Shown piece after piece: positions 59,546 to 64,000 of a DNA stretch of 64,000 nt. The stretch is taken from the NCBI GenBank assembly GCA_022376515.1, contig WTXI01000001.1, positions 1,240,001 through 1,304,000 on the forward strand, given 5' to 3'. The DNA comes from Lactifluus volemus (Eukaryota > Basidiomycota > Agaricomycetes > Russulales > Russulaceae). The position numbers and the translations under genes are program-made. Numbering within the stretch: position 1 is the first letter of the stretch; each line of letters opens with the position of its first letter. The notes beneath the pieces were generated by a model. The model was not told the origin of the DNA and made no database searches. It saw only the letters and a list, made by a program, of their open reading frames with translations.

Positions 59546-60913
59546 ATGTCGTCATCTCAACCGCTTCCGGACTTGGTTCGCTCCGCTGCGTTTACGGTAG
59601 CCAACCCGAGTCTCCGAAATGTCGCTGACCCGTCACCGAGCTCTGAAGAGCATAGGGAACAGCTCGCTACAAAGTGGTGGACGGCGGAGGAATTCCGGAG
59701 CAAAGGTACGGTTTATCTCCTTCGCACCTGCTCGTATCGCTTAAGTGAGAACCAGGCATTCTCTGCCGTGAGGGTAAATACACGGATTCCGAAACGGAAT
59801 GCATACGAAGCGTGATCAGCGAGTACATGGAGGTAAGTGACGCCTTCGGCTTATACGGCATTATAATTTACCCTCAACAGCGACATAATATGACTGAAGG
59901 TGAACTCTTGTTCGGGGCCAATAGGCAGTTAGGCTTTTGGGCCCATATCAGTAAGTCGTGCTTATCTCAAGCCTTATCTGTTTGCTGATCCATTTTAGCG
60001 CGCGCTCTTCCTGAGCGGCGCGTCGCTTCCGTTTTTGGCTATGTACGACGCATCTACCAGCCCCTGAAAAGTGGGGGGAAATGGTCAATTGAGGATGATG
60101 CAACACTGGCGCAGTAAGTGATCTACATGTGTATAGGGAGTACTATTGACTTGTACGCCAACTCCTAGAGTGGTCGAAATGTACGGGCGGGACTGGGACA
60201 AGGTCTCGGAAGCCCTGGAACGACCCAAAAAGGAGTGCCTGAACCGGTTCCAGAAATGCATCGAACACAAGGACACTAGACGAAAAGGTAAATCTTTTTT
60301 GGTTAGCTTGTGAAACGGGGGCTTATTCGTAGTGCAGGTAAATGGACCGCCGAGGAGGAATCACGTCTTACAGAGATCGTCAAAAGCCTGGGATGGGTGG
60401 GCTCGTCATCCCTGCCACCACGTATTCCCTGGACTGAGGTAGCGAGGCTGATGGATCAGAAGCGGACGGCCACCCAGTGCCGCAACAAATGGTATGCGCC
60501 AACTCAATATCATGGTATATTTCTATTTTATATTCACAGGTACGATTATATGGTGCCAGCAATGCTCAATGACGGCAAATCGCGTCGCTGGAGTGTCGCT
60601 GACACCTTCATTCTGGTCCACAAGTAAGTGCTCGGGCATTTTCTTTCTACTCAAACTTACTTTTTTTGCAGAATCGCGTCCTTAGATCTTGACAGGGAAG
60701 AGGACATTGAATGGTATTCCCTTCCAGACGAGAAATGGGACTACTGGACTATCCATAAGCTTCAGCAGAGGTGGGGTCAGCTCAAGACCACCGTCACCTC
60801 TGAAGGTGCAACTCATCGTCGTGGGTAGTCTCTCTCTGGGCTGAGTGCTTAACACTGACCCAATTCAAGAGATCGTCCAGCGATTGCAGGAAAAATTCCC
60901 CCCCACCGCATAA
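59546..60913 (+). CDS. Reb1-like multi-Myb/SANT DNA-binding protein
   Basis: ATG at 59546 (MSSSQPLPDLVRSAAFTV). After a short start the protein reads ATKWWTAEEFRSK, GKYTDSETECIRSVISEY, then FWAHIARALPERRVASVFGY, VRRIYQPLKSGGKWSIEDDA and DWDKVSEALERPKKECLNRF, GKWTAEEESRLTEIVKSLGW, WTEVARLMDQKRTATQCRNK and a last region PDEKWDYWTIHKLQQRWGQL. This is the series of Myb/SANT helices seen in Reb1/DMTF1-type proteins that bind rDNA terminators or promoters. It ends IVQRLQEKFPPTA with TAA at 60911-60913. About 370 residues in nine exons. Since it lies next to a transposase and a foldback, it may be an accessory copy rather than the core Reb1. Confidence 0.8.
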
Positions 60914-61206
60914 CAGTTCATTTATAAAACTACATAGGGCAGAACAATTTTCGGACAGGTAGATATCAATGTCTCATAGCAGCACCATATAGTTCCATAT
61001 TAAATGCATTTTTATCTGATATCGAAGATGTGGGAGAGTACAAGAGATAGATGAGTCCGTGACGCTGGGTACTATCGTCGCGTTCGCCCCTCGGATTTGG
61101 AGAGCGAGCCCCCATTTGGTCCGTGGGGACACAGTTTTCCAAGTTAAGTCATATTACCACCACCTCCTCTACCCCTGCCCTCACAAGCCATTGCCCACAG
61201 GTAGAA

Positions 61207-64000
61207 TCAAAACGTCTTGTGAGACGGTTTCCGTATCTGCCTTTCCTCTGGAGAGGGAGGAAGTGGCCTCGTCAAAGTTGGTGGGGTACTGGGGCAATCT
61301 AGTTTCCGCTTTTTGGACGTTGAGGAACCAGGTGTGTTATCGTGAGTCTCCAGATCTTCGGATCTTTGCTGTGATTTGGAGTTAATCTCCTCTTGTATAC
61401 CGTGTATGGCCGTTCGGAGATCTTTGATCTTATCTGTATAACGCAAGGTGGTCGATTCACGGAGGTTTGTCCATAGGCTAAATAACTTGGGTAAAACGTA
61501 GTCCATGTCAGAGTCGATGCGCTGATCTAGCTGGGCGGAAATGGCACGTGAATTACTATCATACTAACCCGATCATTAGAACAGTATTTGACGTGGCCAA
61601 ATTGCATTGATCATACCAGTGATCTATCGTCATCGCGATCCGAATTATCACCAGGATCACTCCCCTCGGTGTCATCATTCATTTCCATTTGGGCCGCGAT
61701 CTCGAGTTCCATATCAATAAGGGTTGGTACGTCTGTCATTTCCTTATATGGTGGAATTTCGGACAAAGCTGATGGTACCATTGTAGGTGGCGGTATCGGT
61801 TGCGTGTAGCCGTTAGGATATATGCTCAGTAAAACGGGGACGGTAGGTGGGTTAATCTCCTGTTCGAGGGCAGCATACTTATCCTGTGCCTCGAGCAATG
61901 ACACAGGGAAATGGCCAACGCTGGACAGATGCCCTATTTGGACCTGATGCAGTAAGTGTAGTCGGAAAGCACGCAGGTGCTTACACGCCCCTCCACGCTG
62001 CAGCCAGTCGGGACAGGTACATGTGGCCGTGCCCTTTATGTTGTAGGTGAGCCAGTATCGTTCATGAAATTGAAGATTAGGATTTGATAAAGATGTCGCA
62101 CAAGTTGCCCAGAGTTCGGATGGATGTCCGCTAACAATTAGCAAAAGACGTCGCTCCTGAAGGATTCCTATGGCCATTCCCTCCCGGCGAGTATCTTCTT
62201 CAAACCATGCCAATGGCTCTGATGCTTGGTTGTGTCTTACCCCAGATGCGTATTTACTGGGTAAGGTCCCCCCTCCAGCAGGGCCAGTGAATCGGGTCGC
62301 TCGCCATGCAGTTGCCTTGTCTCGTTGACGGACCTGAGCAAACACGAAAGGTAGGATGTGTCGAATAAGATGGAAGATGAGCACGTCGAATCGAAGACGG
62401 TAGCCCGAATGCTGCCAGTAAGATAAGTGCTTCTTCTTGATCACCCGGTTGAAAGACTCCAGGTGGTTCGTTGTCGGGAGCACCCCTTCGATAGGAATGC
62501 CCAGTCGTGATGCAGCCTGATTTCGTCCGTAGGCCGACCAGGATCGCCATAGATCTTCTTGCATCCAGGACTTTGACAGGTACGTAATGAATACAATACC
62601 CCCTTTGACGTATGGCTTATTAGCCTCATCGTCAACGAGACTGTTGAGCCATCTTCTTTCAGTGTCAATGAGGGTTAAGGCGCCTTGATAGTTGGTGCTG
62701 GCGAGCAATCTTATCGGTACGGTGAGTGTCAGGGTCACGGTAGGTATATATGAGCAACTTACGATAACTCTAGATTCTGAATACGCTCAAGGACCTTATA
62801 CCGCAGGTGACTATCTCTCTTTGGTAGAGTAGTCTGGCGTTTGTTAGTCCAGCACTGCCGCACGTGGAATCTGCAGAGTAAGAGAATGATGGAAGGCCAT
62901 GTCGCCACCAATGCGCCTCGCTCCTTGGTATCGGTATCGGTAATGGCGACACAGGGCTCAAAAACTCTGTTATTGGCTGACTTACGGGAAGACAACCAGT
63001 TCTTCCAGGTTCTCAGTAGGTGCGTAAGAACTACTATGTCATAACCGGCGTGTGTTGCAAGTGTTCCTGGAGGTGCGGAAAACAGGAACAATGCAACGGG
63101 TAAGCCTTTCCCTTGGGGATCTACGCCCATCGCAATCCAGAGAAGCAGTCTTGAAGAACAGACACCAAAGGTTCCGTCAAGTATGAGCTGGGAACGGTGG
63201 ACATAGGACCATGCTGCATCCTCCATGTCCTTCGTTGATATAAAGATCTCGAAGCGATCACCACGCTTCGCTCTAGCGCTATAATGAAAGACGCATTCGG
63301 CTAGATCTTTTGAGAATTGAGGTGAGTCTGGATTCATCCAGTCGTGAACATTGTCCTCGGCACGCTTTTTGATATCGATCCCTTGGGATTGCTGATGCCG
63401 GGCGTAGATCCGACGAAGATCAGAGCCCTGTATATTATATCGGAAATTGGCCTGCTCTGGGTGAGTGGTCCACTGTTCGCGATATGCTAGCTGATGGTAC
63501 ATTTCCAGGTTGCGTATCTGAATGGACGTGATACTGTGTTTTTAATATAGTCAGCTCAGTTCGGGGCTCATCTATTGTTGGTACGTGCCTAGCTCCTTCC
63601 CTCAGTTGTGCTAACGCCACTTCAATCACATGAGGATGCAGGGGGATGGATGGCATTCGCGTCATAACACCAAGTTGACATTCTGGGTTATGCTCTAGGA
63701 TGCCAACAATGCGACGTATTTTGAGAGGCTGTTTTTCGTATGTGATGTCGGCATGGGCCAAGCACCCAGTGAAATCATAAGGTGAGTATCGCTTCCCTGT
63801 ATCTTCATTTGAACGTTGACGGGTTGTTGCATCTCGACGCGCTTTGTGGTTGTACCCACATTTGCTGAAAGCATGGTATGTTAATTATATTCTATTAAGT
63901 ACATGAAGCGACACTGAATACCATTGAAGTAGTATGCGTTTAACACCAGCGTTGGCTTTCTCAGACCGCCATGTGGATGACCACACTGTCATCCATCGGC
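61207..64000 (-). CDS. MULE-type transposase with SWIM zinc finger (partial, continues beyond right edge)
   Basis: The N-terminal zinc-type DNA-binding region (near 63720-63960: CGYNHKARRDA, FTGCLAHADITYEKQPLKI, VGILEHNPECQLG) begins at or just past the window end. The MULE transposase domain has the catalytic acidic residues in SQLILDGTFGVCSSRLLL (Asp), CVAITDTDTKERGAL (Asp) and TTNHLESFNRVIKKKHL (Glu), with LLCRFHVRQCW between. A SWIM finger follows: CTCPDWLQRGGACKHLRAF. The C-terminus has an acidic stretch (GDNSDRDDDRS) and, after an intron near 61610-61535, a coiled coil ending with TGA at 61207-61209. The catalytic triad is intact and I saw no internal stop, so the element may be active or recently active. 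This protein type is common in Agaricomycetes. Confidence 0.9.

Overview
The window comes from a filamentous basidiomycete nuclear genome, most likely an Agaricomycete. Protein-coding genes are dense on both strands, nearly all are broken by many 45-80 bp GT-AG introns, intergenic gaps are short, and the gene set is typical of mushroom fungi (fungal NADPH oxidase, septin, BCK1-type MAPKKK, rhomboid protease, MULE/SWIM transposase of the Agaricomycete type). I saw no rRNA, tRNA or CRISPR array. Positions come from reading conserved protein segments across introns, so gene ends are usually exact, while internal splice sites are only approximate. Layout, left to right. 1-18.5 kb: a possible gene start running off the left edge (-), TAF5 (-), a NoxA-like NADPH oxidase (-), MAD2 (-) back to back with NUP155 (+), a membrane RING-CH ubiquitin ligase (-), a REX4-like protein that has lost its catalytic residues (-), a mitochondrial PPR-like protein (-) and the proteasome tether Sts1/Cut8 (-). 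18.9-38 kb: rhomboid protease (+), an ankyrin-DIL protein (-), RRP15 (+), GID8 (+, with frame breaks), a long BCK1/MEKK-type kinase (+), a UPF0587 zinc protein (-) back to back with mitoribosomal mS35 (+), and an unrecognised small gene (+). 38-54 kb: septin (+), MTR10/transportin-3-type importin (+), succinyl-CoA ligase alpha (+), ACBP-ankyrin protein (+), then a run of minus-strand housekeeping genes: mitochondrial bS16, LSM5, importin alpha and proteasome RPN2. 54-64 kb: an accessory-looking stretch with a GRF-like zinc protein (+), an Spt5-like NGN/KOW protein (-), a 76-bp near-perfect foldback repeat, a Reb1-like multi-Myb protein (+), and a MULE transposase with SWIM finger (-) that runs off the right edge. 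Most of the window is ordinary core biology: transcription initiation, nuclear transport (NUP155, MTR10, importin alpha), protein turnover (RPN2, Sts1, GID8, RING-CH), cell-wall/polarity signalling (BCK1, Nox, septin) and mitochondrial translation (mS35, bS16m). The unusual material is the right-hand island with its foldback, the catalytically dead REX4 paralogue, and a recurring pattern of single-base frame breaks in conserved genes, often at homopolymers, which most likely reflects uncorrected sequencing or assembly error rather than gene decay.
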